Virus record (IMG/VR): IMGVR_UViG_3300021375_002114
Span: 1 to 53,702 of that record
Reading direction: 5' to 3' (one strand)
DNA length: 53,702 bases
Source: a virus
The position numbers were made by a program, and so were the translations under genes. Positions within the stretch are counted from its first letter, which is position 1. Every line of letters begins with the position of its first letter. The notes under the pieces were generated by a model. It had not been told where the DNA came from and did no database searches. It was given only the letters and a program-made list of their open reading frames with translations. This document shows, piece by piece, positions 21,038 to 29,812 of this stretch.

Positions 21038-23520
21038 AAGCAACCTGGTTTGAAAATAAAGAATTAATCACACTGTACACAGATCCTGCGTACTTTGGTG
21101 CAGATGTGCCCGACAGTTATCAGCAACGTCCTAGCAAACCTGTGCCAGTAAAAAGCCTGTTTGGCTATGAACCGTCTAGTAAGATGGATGACATACACCA
21201 CAAAGACGAAGTGCTACAAATTGCACTGAAGATGAAAGCAGGAACCTGGAAAGGTCTTCCTATTGTTTGTCGCAAAGATCCAAAAGGCTACCAAGTATTA
21301 GATGGGCATCATCGAATGCATGCGGCTCGCAAAGCAGGCATAGACACACTGGATGCAGTGATAGTAGATAGAGAAGATATTGAATACTCAGATGAAGTCA
21401 AAGAACAACGTATAGCAGAAGCATCAGGTTACATACCAACTGCCGCACAAGCAAACGATCCAAGATTTAAAACTGCACTTACAGTGGATGTACGTCCAGG
21501 CGAGGACCAACGCAACATAGAAAAACTTGGTTTGAATCTCAATATGGATCTAGTAAATAAAACCAAGCCAGGTAAAAAACGTAAGAAGACACTAGCGGAA
21601 AGCCTTATGGAACAGTACCAAGCAATTAAAGAAGAAGACTTGCTTGAAGTTGACATGAGTCCTAGTGCATTGCGTTCCTGGGCTAAAAGCGATGAAGCCA
21701 AAGGTGTACGTGCTGGCTTTGAATTAGAACTAGTTTTAGCAAATACCCAAAACACAGATGATGACGACTACGAAGCAGATATGGATGCCGACGAGCCTAT
21801 TGGAACACTTGACGAAATAGTTGACTTCTATGATGGTCCAAGCGGTATGGGTGCATGGACCAGTGATCAAAGAACCACAGAAGAACAGTTTCGTGAAGCA
21901 GTTATCGAGGACCTCATGGAATATGAAGACGAACAGTTTTTTGATTGGTGGAGTGACAACGGTGAAGATCAAGTTCGCGAGGAAATGGAAGCAGAACTAG
22001 AAAGAAATGTCACCGACGAAGAGTTTATGGAAGAATTTGAGAACGAAGGTGAAATATTTGAACGTGTGCGTGAGAGAGAACAAGATGAGCATCGCGGCGA
22101 TATTACTTGGGCACAGTTTTGGGAGTCGCAACAGATAGAAACCATGGGCGATCTAATGAACAAATATGATCTATACTTTCCTTACACTGCTGGTAGCGAA
22201 GGCGGAGACAAATCACTAGATGAATGGGCAGAAGAAATAAGTGCAGTTACTGGAAAAGGCACAAACATAAGTTATCAATATCACGGTAGTGATAAAGAAT
22301 CAGGCAAGTATACACTAGAACCAGACAGCAGTATCACTGCTGATGAATCAGAAGATGCAGGTATTGAACTGGTATCACCTGTAATGCCTCTTGATGAAGC
22401 AATAGATCAACTAGGAAAACTATTTGATTGGATTGAAGAGCAGGATGGAGATATCTATACAAACAGCACAACTGGCTTACACATGAACATCAGCGTGCCA
22501 CAAGGCGATGACATTGATTATACAAAACTTGTGCTATTCTCAGGTGACAAATACGTACTAGACAAATACAATAGACTAGCAACTAACTATGCTCCTAGTG
22601 TGCTTACCCAGTTACAAAACCGTGCTTCACAGATGAATGCAGACGACGCCGCAGGAGCTATGTCGGCGATGAAAATCAGTCTACAAGATGCTGCTGAAGA
22701 ATATGTACAAGGTGACATCGGAATGGCAAAGTATAGCAGTATACATGTGAAAGATGGCTATATCGAATTCCGTGGACCAGGTGGAGTGTACACTAATAAA
22801 AGTTTCGGCGAAAACATGAATACCATGCTACGATTTGCACGAGCAATGACCATTGCCGCTGATCCACAAGCATACAAGCAAGAGTACCAAAAGAAACTGT
22901 ACAAATTATTGAACACAGGTCGTGGAGAAGAACGTACCATTGACAGTCTATTTGCTGAATTACAAGCTGGTACGATTAACCAACAAGTGTTTAAAAAGCG
23001 TTGGGCAAATCTCGTTGTTAAACAACAACAGAATCAAGCAATACTAAACAGACTTGACGATAAGCCAGACGATAAACGTTTGGCAAAAGCAAAACAGTTA
23101 CAAAAGGATCTTGGTGGACCAGTAAAAGAATGGACCTATACTATTCCATATACTAGAGCAGATGGTACATCAACTGTTATGATTCGTAACGTAAAAGCAT
23201 CCAGTGCTCAATTGGCTAACCAGGCTGCAGTGCAAGATGCATTGGACATGTTTGACCATCCACAGTTTAAAACTCATAAACCAGATTTTAACAAATTAAA
23301 TGTAATGCTTGCAAGCGTAGAAGACCAGGAAAACTTCAAATACAGAGTACCTTATACAACTGCACAAAATAGGCTTCAATACTATGAGGGCGAAATTAAA
23401 GCAGAGGATGCTGATAAGGCAAGAGACCAAGTGATTAAAGCCGCACAAAAATATTTTGCACAAAATACTGCCTTTACTCCTAATTATATTGATACAGATA
23501 TTATTAGTTTGGATGCGTGA
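21034..23520 (+). CDS. ParB-like/amidoligase fusion protein
   Basis: 828-residue multidomain protein. Residues about 35-125 are a ParB/sulfiredoxin-type domain with the DGHHRMHAARKAG core (90-102). After a linker, GFELELVL (about 226) and GIELVSPVMPLDEAIDQL (about 443) with TGLHMNISV (about 480) match the amidoligase (COOH-NH2 ligase) pattern, an ATP-dependent glutamine-synthetase-fold enzyme that joins amino groups to carboxylates. A strongly acidic 130-residue insert lies between the two halves, and a helical, basic C-terminus follows. It might modify a virion protein or the cell surface. Possibly packaged in the virion, given its neighbours. Confidence 0.72.
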   Translation: MKATWFENKELITLYTDPAYFGADVPDSYQQRPSKPVPVKSLFGYEPSSKMDDIHHKDEVLQIALKMKAGTWKGLPIVCRKDPKGYQVLDGHHRMHAARKAGIDTLDAVIVDREDIEYSDEVKEQRIAEASGYIPTAAQANDPRFKTALTVDVRPGEDQRNIEKLGLNLNMDLVNKTKPGKKRKKTLAESLMEQYQAIKEEDLLEVDMSPSALRSWAKSDEAKGVRAGFELELVLANTQNTDDDDYEADMDADEPIGTLDEIVDFYDGPSGMGAWTSDQRTTEEQFREAVIEDLMEYEDEQFFDWWSDNGEDQVREEMEAELERNVTDEEFMEEFENEGEIFERVREREQDEHRGDITWAQFWESQQIETMGDLMNKYDLYFPYTAGSEGGDKSLDEWAEEISAVTGKGTNISYQYHGSDKESGKYTLEPDSSITADESEDAGIELVSPVMPLDEAIDQLGKLFDWIEEQDGDIYTNSTTGLHMNISVPQGDDIDYTKLVLFSGDKYVLDKYNRLATNYAPSVLTQLQNRASQMNADDAAGAMSAMKISLQDAAEEYVQGDIGMAKYSSIHVKDGYIEFRGPGGVYTNKSFGENMNTMLRFARAMTIAADPQAYKQEYQKKLYKLLNTGRGEERTIDSLFAELQAGTINQQVFKKRWANLVVKQQQNQAILNRLDDKPDDKRLAKAKQLQKDLGGPVKEWTYTIPYTRADGTSTVMIRNVKASSAQLANQAAVQDALDMFDHPQFKTHKPDFNKLNVMLASVEDQENFKYRVPYTTAQNRLQYYEGEIKAEDADKARDQVIKAAQKYFAQNTAFTPNYIDTDIISLDA

Positions 23521-23813
23521 TGGAAGAAGTATTAGACAATGCAGTGCAAATGCGTATTGATGTACACACCGCATTTATCGGGCGTGGAGCTGACCCGCGA
23601 TATCGATTATATATAAATGACGAGCTTTTCAGCGAACGGTGCTATAGATTTCAGTCAAATATGTACTTAACTGAACAACTGTTTATTAAAAAACAAGAAG
23701 GAACTTACAAAATAAGAATTGAAAGCATAAGTGATTTTCGTTTCAAATTACGTAATTTAAGATGTAAGTACGGCACTGCACAAGTAATCAACGACGAAGT
23801 ATTTAAACTATGA
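23520..23813 (+). CDS. Hypothetical protein (97 aa)
   Basis: 97-residue beta-rich protein beginning in a TGATG overlap with the amidoligase fusion and ending in an ATGA overlap with the next gene. A GTG at 23517 is also in frame, but the ATG is preferred. Strands such as RYRLYINDELFSERCYRF and TYKIRIESI suggest a small beta sandwich. Function unknown; likely a structural companion. Confidence 0.7.
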   Translation: MEEVLDNAVQMRIDVHTAFIGRGADPRYRLYINDELFSERCYRFQSNMYLTEQLFIKKQEGTYKIRIESISDFRFKLRNLRCKYGTAQVINDEVFKL

Positions 23814-24010
23814 GAATATTTGAAATCACGGAAAACTTTGCCGACGGAAAGAAAAAAGGCAAAAGCAGACCAGGGCGTGTAAAGCGTTCAGGGGCAAGTT
23901 GCAACGGATCAGTGACTGATCTTCGTGCAAAAGCAAAGAAAGCATCAGGTGAACGTGCTAAGATGTATCACTGGTGTGCTAATATGAAGTCGGGGAAGAA
24001 GAAAAAATGA
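23810..24010 (+). CDS. Small basic Lys/Cys protein
   Basis: 66-residue, highly basic protein: FADGKKKGKSRPGRVKRSG followed by a helix with SCNGSV and YHWCANMK. This Lys-rich, two-cysteine module resembles the C-terminal parts of the genes at 28407 and 29248. It could bind nucleic acid or metal. It overlaps both neighbours by 4 bases. Function unknown. Confidence 0.7.
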   Translation: MRIFEITENFADGKKKGKSRPGRVKRSGASCNGSVTDLRAKAKKASGERAKMYHWCANMKSGKKKK

Positions 24011-24738
24011 GATCACAAGAATTTGTAACAGAGCTAGTAACCGGTCCGGAAAATAAGTTCCACCTTATAAATCGTGTCAACAAAGTTGCTGACATTTGTG
24101 CTACTATGGGCGACAAGCCACTGTTGTATAGACAGGTGCGTAATACGGGTATGTACGGCGACAAAGCACTTATTATCAAAGCCACACCAAGAGGCATGCG
24201 AGACGAAAAATTATTAGGCTCAGGAAACTTAATGCAACCGAATGTGTTAAACAAACTGGGTATTGAACATGCTGTGTTTGCCACAATGGATCCACATCCT
24301 GGCACACAAGGCAAGTTTGGAGCAAACTATTTTATGGTTCCTATTGGATCATACAAAGTTTACAGTAGTCCGCAGGTAAAGGACTTGGGCTCAGATAATT
24401 CATACAATGATAAAGATCGCAAAATGTTTGCGCCGCCTAGTGATGAAGAGGTTGCAAAGTTTGATGCTGTTGCTGACACTTACAAAGAAGGTTGGCCCAG
24501 TGCAGGATTTCCAAATGAAGTTATACTGGACTGTGAACAATATTATTTGATTAATGTAGGAGAGTTTGTTAAAAAATATGCTGGTGAAAAGGCTAGACAA
24601 ATGTACACCAGAGATGAAACAAGTGTCAACAAAATAAGAAATGATATAAACAAAGAATTATTAACCAGTCGTTTCAAAACATACAACGACATGGCTTGGT
24701 ATCTACGCAACCCAGTCACAAACTTGTTAAAGGCGTAG
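24007..24738 (+). CDS. Hypothetical protein (243 aa)
   Basis: 243-residue mixed alpha/beta protein. It begins MRSQEFVTEL, like other proteins in this stretch that start with an EI/ELxxE-type leader helix, possibly a shared signal for packaging or scaffold. No catalytic motif is recognised. Overlap with its upstream neighbour (ATGA) and a 3-base gap to the next gene place it in the long late-type operon. Confidence 0.72.
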   Translation: MRSQEFVTELVTGPENKFHLINRVNKVADICATMGDKPLLYRQVRNTGMYGDKALIIKATPRGMRDEKLLGSGNLMQPNVLNKLGIEHAVFATMDPHPGTQGKFGANYFMVPIGSYKVYSSPQVKDLGSDNSYNDKDRKMFAPPSDEEVAKFDAVADTYKEGWPSAGFPNEVILDCEQYYLINVGEFVKKYAGEKARQMYTRDETSVNKIRNDINKELLTSRFKTYNDMAWYLRNPVTNLLKA

Positions 24739-24741
24739 AAG

Positions 24742-24930
24742 ATGAAAGCAGAAGAAATACTCAAAGAAGGCTTGATGTACAAAGGTTATCCTTGTACCAA
24801 AGACTGTTCAGGACACATGGCCGGATATGCTTGGGCAAAGCAACGCAACATAGTCAACCCACAGGACCTTCCTACAGATACCAACAACAGTTTCCGTGAA
24901 GGCATGTTAAGTTTCACAGAGGGCAAATAA
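24742..24930 (+). CDS. Small hypothetical protein with CTKDCSGH motif
   Basis: 62-residue protein opening MKAEEILKEGL, then YPCTKDCSGHMAGYAWAK. The closely spaced Cys-x3-Cys-x2-His and following aromatic residues suggest a metal-binding or compact fold. The leader helix resembles those of genes at 25721 and 29248. Function unknown; probably packaged or virion-associated with them. Confidence 0.7.
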   Translation: MKAEEILKEGLMYKGYPCTKDCSGHMAGYAWAKQRNIVNPQDLPTDTNNSFREGMLSFTEGK

Positions 24931-24931
24931 G

Positions 24932-25720
24932 ATGAAACAGTTTGCCATTGTTTATAAAAATTGCGACTATCTCGAGATTGAATTAGACAATACAGAACTT
25001 GCTTGTAATTATTTTGATCTTATAAAAAATACCTACCAAAACTATCCAGATATAATTTGCAGAGATGAGAAATACTATACATTAGACGTATTCCAAAATC
25101 TTGCAGTGCAATGTGCAAACGCATTCAATTGGGATTGGGATACAACTAATTTGTGTTTGGAAAATAGAACCTTAATGCACAAAGACATAGAAAATCTTGT
25201 AGGAAACGGGTATGAACACATACCAGAAGAGTATGATGAACTAGTGCATAATACACATTTTGCTTTACATGCTTTAGAAACAGGCAATGACAGAGGCCCA
25301 TGGTTACAAATCGAATGGTGGAACGATGAAGGGTTTTATATTGCCCCAGAAGATTATCCTCGAAAAAGCAAGTGTAAGTTTGGCGATATAAAATTACAAA
25401 ATCCATTTGTAGGGCACAATCCTGCTTTTGTTTACGGGCAAAACGATTTTACTGATGTTGATCTTACCTGCAAGTTTCATGACTTCTGCAAGCCTGGAAT
25501 TAATATTATGTTACAAGATTATAACAGCAGTCCTTTTAATAACTTAGATAATTATAAAAAATGGTTTCATACTCATGCGCCTGATTTTGTAAAAAAACAC
25601 ACATGGAAAACTATACTAGAATACACAGGTGAAGCAATTGTTGGACGTGTTAAAAATGTAAATACATTACAAGAACTACTAGATAAGCCATATTTAAAAT
25701 TTGAAAAGTTAGTGTTTTAG
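24932..25720 (+). CDS. Hypothetical protein (262 aa)
   Basis: 262-residue acidic protein rich in Asn, Asp, Tyr and Trp, one base after the previous gene. Segments such as WLQIEWWNDEGFYIAPEDYPRK and CKFHDFCKPG show conserved-looking aromatic and cysteine positions, but I cannot assign a family. No signal peptide or membrane segment. It stops directly before the small gene at 25721. Function unknown. Confidence 0.68.
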   Translation: MKQFAIVYKNCDYLEIELDNTELACNYFDLIKNTYQNYPDIICRDEKYYTLDVFQNLAVQCANAFNWDWDTTNLCLENRTLMHKDIENLVGNGYEHIPEEYDELVHNTHFALHALETGNDRGPWLQIEWWNDEGFYIAPEDYPRKSKCKFGDIKLQNPFVGHNPAFVYGQNDFTDVDLTCKFHDFCKPGINIMLQDYNSSPFNNLDNYKKWFHTHAPDFVKKHTWKTILEYTGEAIVGRVKNVNTLQELLDKPYLKFEKLVF

Positions 25721-25873
25721 ATGAAAATAAAAGATATCGTACGTGAAGATACTGATTCTGGTGATATAGCAACTGTTGCAACCAATCTGTTTGCTCGTCC
25801 AATCAAACGCACAGACAATCGCACATACGGCAACACACCAAAACCTGTGAAATACACCCCCAAGGCAAAATAA
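25721..25873 (+). CDS. Small hypothetical protein (50 aa)
   Basis: 50-residue protein whose ATG immediately follows the previous TAG, with TAA at 25871-25873. It opens MKIKDIVRED, again a short leader helix, and ends Pro/Lys-rich. The junction and leader similarity support a real gene. Function unknown. Confidence 0.55.
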   Translation: MKIKDIVREDTDSGDIATVATNLFARPIKRTDNRTYGNTPKPVKYTPKAK

Positions 25874-25892
25874 ACTTATTTCTTTTGGATAG

Positions 25893-25900
25893 ATAAATAC
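25893..25900 (+). promoter_or_regulatory. Late-promoter-like ATAAATAC motif
   Basis: ATAAATAC 21 bases before the Dps ATG, followed by AAAGGAAT as ribosome site. One of the best-placed late motifs in the window. Confidence 0.55.
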
Positions 25901-25920
25901 TCTTAATAAAGGAATTAAGA

Positions 25921-26364
25921 ATGCTAGCCGACGATCTAAAAACATTACTTGCAACTTCGTATGCATTTGTGATTAAAGCACAGAACTTTCACTGGAATGT
26001 CGAAGGGTCAGACTTCAGTCAGTATCATCAGTTCTTCCAAGGCATATACGATGAAGTTTACGGCAACGCAATCGACCAAACAGCAGAATATATTAGAACA
26101 CTAGATGTGTATGCTCCTGGTTCATTTGAGAGATTTTCACAGCTAAGTGTCATCACTGGACAAATTAAAATCCCAAGAGCAATGCTGATGATAAAAGAAT
26201 TACAAGAGGACAACGAGGCTATACAGTTGATACTCAAACAGACATTTGAATCTGCAACCGCAGAGAAGAACGAAGGAATCGCTAACTTTATTGCAGAACG
26301 CATGGATGCCCATGCCAAGCACGGTTGGATGTTGAGAAGTTTTTTAAAAGAGAGTAGAGAGTAA
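25921..26364 (+). CDS. dps: Dps/ferritin-like protein
   Basis: 147-residue four-helix protein of the Dps family. The inter-subunit iron site is recognisable: AQNFHWNVEG (His24), the following H36 and acidic IYDEVYGNAIDQTAEYI segment. Dps shells oxidise and store iron and can shield DNA from peroxide. It lacks the Lys-rich N-terminal tail that binds DNA in E. coli Dps, so iron/oxidant protection is more likely. It has its own late-type motif and ribosome site and precedes the probable structural genes by 2 bases. Confidence 0.88.
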   Translation: MLADDLKTLLATSYAFVIKAQNFHWNVEGSDFSQYHQFFQGIYDEVYGNAIDQTAEYIRTLDVYAPGSFERFSQLSVITGQIKIPRAMLMIKELQEDNEAIQLILKQTFESATAEKNEGIANFIAERMDAHAKHGWMLRSFLKESRE

Positions 26365-26366
26365 AG

Positions 26367-27305
26367 ATGGATAATAGTTTTGCCGCATTAGTAGGCAAGT
26401 TAAATGAGATAGATAACGGTCGTCCAATAACGGAACGTCAGTTTAAGCCAACACCCGTAACAGAGGGTTTGAAGCAGAACGACATGACCAGCATATTGGA
26501 AAATATGTATAAAGATCGACCTTTTGAAAGTGCAAAATCTTTAGACAGTGGCACTACTAAACAGTTTCAAAAAGACTATAAGCCAAAGCAACTTCCAGCA
26601 GACTACAAAATGCCAAGTGTTGGCAAAGTATTAGGTGGAGATGAAGAGAAGATTCCTACCAAAGGCTATATGGTTGGTGACAGCATTGACCCAGATATGT
26701 TAGCAAAGATAGCCGGTGATGCAGAAGAAATTGATATCAAAGACAAAGGTGAGTATGACGAAGAAGGTGCAATGGCTAAGGATCAACTAGCACGTGCCGC
26801 TGATGCTGCCTTAGAACTACAGGGCATACTAGACGATGATGAAAACTTACCTGAATGGGTGCAAGGCAAAATTATCAAAGCATTAGACTACTTAGACATT
26901 TCAAGAGACTATATGAAGCAAGAGCTAGGTGAAGGACCAAACCCAGGTGACGAAGAATCATGGGATGGCGTGTCACCTGACACAGATCAAACCCTTAGTG
27001 GTCCAATCAATCCAGCTCCAAAAGGTGCACAGCTACCTGAGGACAGTATTGGTAAAAAACAATCACTACTGGACTATCTTGGTGACGTAGAAAAAGCACA
27101 CAACGAAGAAATGTTAGCAGAACCTGTAAAAAGTTTTACTACTGACGACGGCAAAGAAATGAAAATCTATGGCACAGAAGATGATGGCTACAGAGTAAAA
27201 GTTAACGGAAAAGAATCAAAAAAATCTTTTGGCAAACTTGAAGATGCAGTTCTTGCATGTGAAACATTTATCCAAAGAACAAACGACTATGTGAGTGAAA
27301 GCTAA
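26367..27305 (+). CDS. Hypothetical protein, probable virion-associated
   Basis: 312-residue acidic protein. The middle has a helical segment DQLARAADAALELQGILDDDENLPEWVQGKIIKALDYLDISRDYM, which resembles a repeated helix-pair module of marine T4-like phage proteins (recalled, not searched). The first 100 residues look disordered; the C-terminal 55 residues form a small beta domain (MKIYGTEDDGYRVKVNGKE). One-base overlap with the next gene. Possibly a head or scaffold-type protein. Confidence 0.7.
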   Translation: MDNSFAALVGKLNEIDNGRPITERQFKPTPVTEGLKQNDMTSILENMYKDRPFESAKSLDSGTTKQFQKDYKPKQLPADYKMPSVGKVLGGDEEKIPTKGYMVGDSIDPDMLAKIAGDAEEIDIKDKGEYDEEGAMAKDQLARAADAALELQGILDDDENLPEWVQGKIIKALDYLDISRDYMKQELGEGPNPGDEESWDGVSPDTDQTLSGPINPAPKGAQLPEDSIGKKQSLLDYLGDVEKAHNEEMLAEPVKSFTTDDGKEMKIYGTEDDGYRVKVNGKESKKSFGKLEDAVLACETFIQRTNDYVSES

Positions 27306-28405
27306 TGCGTTTACTACACCTACTAGAGGACGATAAAATGAAAATGAACGAAGTGCATATGCAAGAAGCTACTCCAAATTATGAGGTTGATCCTGCACAA
27401 GCAAGACTAAGTGCAATTGCAGTTAAACTTATGGACAAAGCTAACACTGTTACAGATACTAATTTGCAAATAGCGTTGTCAAGGGTAGCACAACACTTGC
27501 CAGAATATGGAACTGCTTTTGGTGCCAAGAACATGCAGGACTTGTTGGATATTGTAAACGGTGATGGCAAATATTTTGATCCTGACATGCCACAGGACAA
27601 TAAGAATCCTATTAAGATTTCCAAAGAATCATTGATGAAAATGATGGCTTACGGACAGAAGATGGTTGACAAAGAAGGTACTGCGAAGCCAGACATACAA
27701 GAAGACGTTGAAGATTATGAAAAAGTAAATGCCAGACGTATGATAAAACAACTTAGAGAGATAAGTGAACACCGTCGTATGCTTGAAAATATGATTATTA
27801 AATTAGCAGATATGAACAAAGACAGCGGCGATTTAACTGATCAGTTACAAACAATGTTTGACCTGAATACTAAATTTTCTGGTGTCCTACGTAGAGCAAT
27901 GAAAATTGTTCCTGTGTATGAAGGCGAAATGAACGAAGCTATTCCGACCAGTGAATTTGATTATGATTTAAAAAAGTTTTACGACAAAGTAATGGAACTT
28001 GAAGACGAAAACCAACACGGTGAAGTAGCTGAAATGCTTGTAAACCTTTATGGTACAAGTCCAGAATCAATGGTTATACGTGGTATTAACGGAATGCACA
28101 GTGCTCAAGGTAGCATCATGCCTGAACAACAAAGACTCCGTGATATGATCTCAACCAAGTACTACAAAAAACTACAACAAGAAGTTGAGGAGTTAAAAAA
28201 AACCTCACCAGCCTACACTATGAGAAATGAAGGTGTGATATCAGACTTGTTTACTGTTAGTAAAGATGAAAAAAGACTAAAGCAAAGAACTGGTGATAGT
28301 TATGATGCCGCAATGGTAGACAAACATACTAAAAAGTTTGAGAAGCAAGGCTTATCACCTGAAGATGCACGTAAGTACGCATATCGTAAAGTGTTTGGGA
28401 AATAA
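27305..28405 (+). CDS. Hypothetical protein, probable virion-associated
   Basis: 366-residue, mostly helical protein with two coiled-coil-like stretches (around 160-200 and 275-300). It begins MRLLHLLEDDKMKMNEV, a short leader helix like several neighbours, and ends basic (EDARKYAYRKVFGK). One-base overlap with the upstream gene and a one-base gap to the next. No enzyme motif. A scaffold, internal head or ejected protein is plausible; the assignment is contextual only. Confidence 0.68.
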   Translation: MRLLHLLEDDKMKMNEVHMQEATPNYEVDPAQARLSAIAVKLMDKANTVTDTNLQIALSRVAQHLPEYGTAFGAKNMQDLLDIVNGDGKYFDPDMPQDNKNPIKISKESLMKMMAYGQKMVDKEGTAKPDIQEDVEDYEKVNARRMIKQLREISEHRRMLENMIIKLADMNKDSGDLTDQLQTMFDLNTKFSGVLRRAMKIVPVYEGEMNEAIPTSEFDYDLKKFYDKVMELEDENQHGEVAEMLVNLYGTSPESMVIRGINGMHSAQGSIMPEQQRLRDMISTKYYKKLQQEVEELKKTSPAYTMRNEGVISDLFTVSKDEKRLKQRTGDSYDAAMVDKHTKKFEKQGLSPEDARKYAYRKVFGK

Positions 28406-28406
28406 T

Positions 28407-29246
28407 ATGTCTATAGAAGAACGCAAACTAACAGGCGGCGAAAAGCGTAGCAAAGAAGCCAACTTTAAAAAACTTAAAAAAGTAAAAGGTGACTTCAAAG
28501 ATCGCTATGGCAAAGATGCTGAATCGGTAATGCACGCAGTAGCAACCAAGCAAGCCAAGAACGAAGACAAAGATTACACTCAAGGTTACATGGACCATAT
28601 GAAGAAAGTTAACAAAGGCGAAGTTAACAAGTATCCAATGAGAGGTAAAGGCAAGCCACTTAGTCAGGCACGGAAAGATGCATTGTTTGGCAAGAAGAAA
28701 AAAGATGCAGACTATGTAGAAGAAAAAGCAACCTACAAGACTGATCCAAAACTTAAAAATCTACGCATAAGCGATATTCCAAGTGACTATGAAAAACGCA
28801 AGTATGCCTCACAGACGTCTAAGAAAAATGAAGACGTTGGGACAGACTTACCAACAACCAATCAACGTACACAACGTATGCTTAACTTGATTCGTGCTAA
28901 CAATCCATCAGCAAAGAACGATTTTGAAGCAATACTGTTATCACTTGCAAAAGCAAAAAAGAATCTCAGCAACGATGAAGATCAAGCAGACATTGCCGCA
29001 CTACGCCAAGATGTAGATGGCTTAAAACTTCTAGTGAATCAAATGAAAGGCAAGGTTGACGGACTAAACGAAAGTGCTACACTCATTACAGAAGAGCAAT
29101 TTGATGAAGCTGCTGGCAAGAAAGATGCTTGTTATCACAAAGTTAAGTCACGTTACAAAGTATGGCCAAGTGCATACGCATCAGGTGCGTTAGTACAGTG
29201 TCGTAAAAAAGGTGCTAAGAACTGGGGCAATTCAAAGAAGAAGTAA
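28407..29246 (+). CDS. Hypothetical Lys-rich protein with C-terminal Cys module
   Basis: 279-residue basic protein. Lys-rich N-terminal part (GGEKRSKEANFKKLKKVKG), helical middle (about 170-240), and a C-terminal module KKDACYHKVKSRYKVWPSAYASG followed by LVQCRKKGAKNWG. That Cys/Trp/Lys module, with two cysteines, seems to be a shared unit of T4-like marine phage proteins (from memory). The frame extends back to 28338, but ATG 28407 follows the previous stop by one base, so I use it. May bind DNA inside the head. Confidence 0.7.
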   Translation: MSIEERKLTGGEKRSKEANFKKLKKVKGDFKDRYGKDAESVMHAVATKQAKNEDKDYTQGYMDHMKKVNKGEVNKYPMRGKGKPLSQARKDALFGKKKKDADYVEEKATYKTDPKLKNLRISDIPSDYEKRKYASQTSKKNEDVGTDLPTTNQRTQRMLNLIRANNPSAKNDFEAILLSLAKAKKNLSNDEDQADIAALRQDVDGLKLLVNQMKGKVDGLNESATLITEEQFDEAAGKKDACYHKVKSRYKVWPSAYASGALVQCRKKGAKNWGNSKKK

Positions 29247-29247
29247 C

Positions 29248-29634
29248 ATGCTCATTGAAGAAATACTAAGCGAAAAATGTTGGAAGGGTTACGAAAAGAA
29301 GGGCATGAAAACCATGTTCGGCAAACGTGTACCTAACTGCGTAAAGAAAGAAGCAGTCCAACTAGGTGCAGATGGTAACTTGGTATTTGAAGACGACCTC
29401 GACGAAGATCTCAAAAAATGGTTTAAAGAAAAGTGGGTACGCTTTGGCCCTGATGGTAAGATACGTGGCGACTGTGCTAGAGGCAGTAAGTCAGAAGGCA
29501 AACCAAAATGTCTACCACAAAAGAAAGCACAATCACTAGGCAAAAAAGGTCGTAAGACTGCGGCCAACAGAAAACGCAAACAGGATCCAGATAAAAATCG
29601 CCGTGGCAAGGCTAAAAATGTAAAGACCAAGTAA
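29248..29634 (+). CDS. Small basic Cys-containing protein
   Basis: 128-residue, very basic protein. MLIEEILSEK is a leader helix, then CWKGYEKKGMKTMFGKRVPNC, then KWFKEKWVRFGPDGK with a CARGSKSEGKPKC segment and a Lys/Arg-rich tail. Two cysteine pairs separated by basic loops suggest nucleic-acid or metal binding. ATG at 29248 (one base after the previous stop) is preferred to the upstream 29212 start. Function unknown. Confidence 0.7.
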   Translation: MLIEEILSEKCWKGYEKKGMKTMFGKRVPNCVKKEAVQLGADGNLVFEDDLDEDLKKWFKEKWVRFGPDGKIRGDCARGSKSEGKPKCLPQKKAQSLGKKGRKTAANRKRKQDPDKNRRGKAKNVKTK

Positions 29635-29653
29635 TCAAAGTATAATTACTTGT

Positions 29654-29812
29654 ATGACTATTACAGAATACCAACCAACAAATTGCAAGAACTGCGGACA
29701 CTACAGTCATTGCGGCCAACCATTGTGGAAAGAAAACAACAATCCACAAGACGGAAACAATATGTACAAAGCCTGCGACGCATGTCGATGTGAGAAATGC
29801 AAAAGTGAATAA
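29654..29812 (+). CDS. Small cysteine-rich putative zinc-ribbon protein
   Basis: 52-residue protein from ATG 29654 to TAA 29812 with eight cysteines: CKNCGHYSHC near the start and CDACRCEKC near the end. Paired CxxC motifs are typical of zinc ribbons or rubredoxin-like knuckles. A TATAAT-like sequence (29641) precedes it without a clear -35. Overlaps the next gene's start. Confidence 0.6.
   Translation: MTITEYQPTNCKNCGHYSHCGQPLWKENNNPQDGNNMYKACDACRCEKCKSE

Noticed and set aside
29641-29646. TATAAT before the cysteine-rich gene as a sigma70 promoter
   Set aside because: No recognisable -35 at 16-18 bases upstream; kept only as a note in the gene entry.
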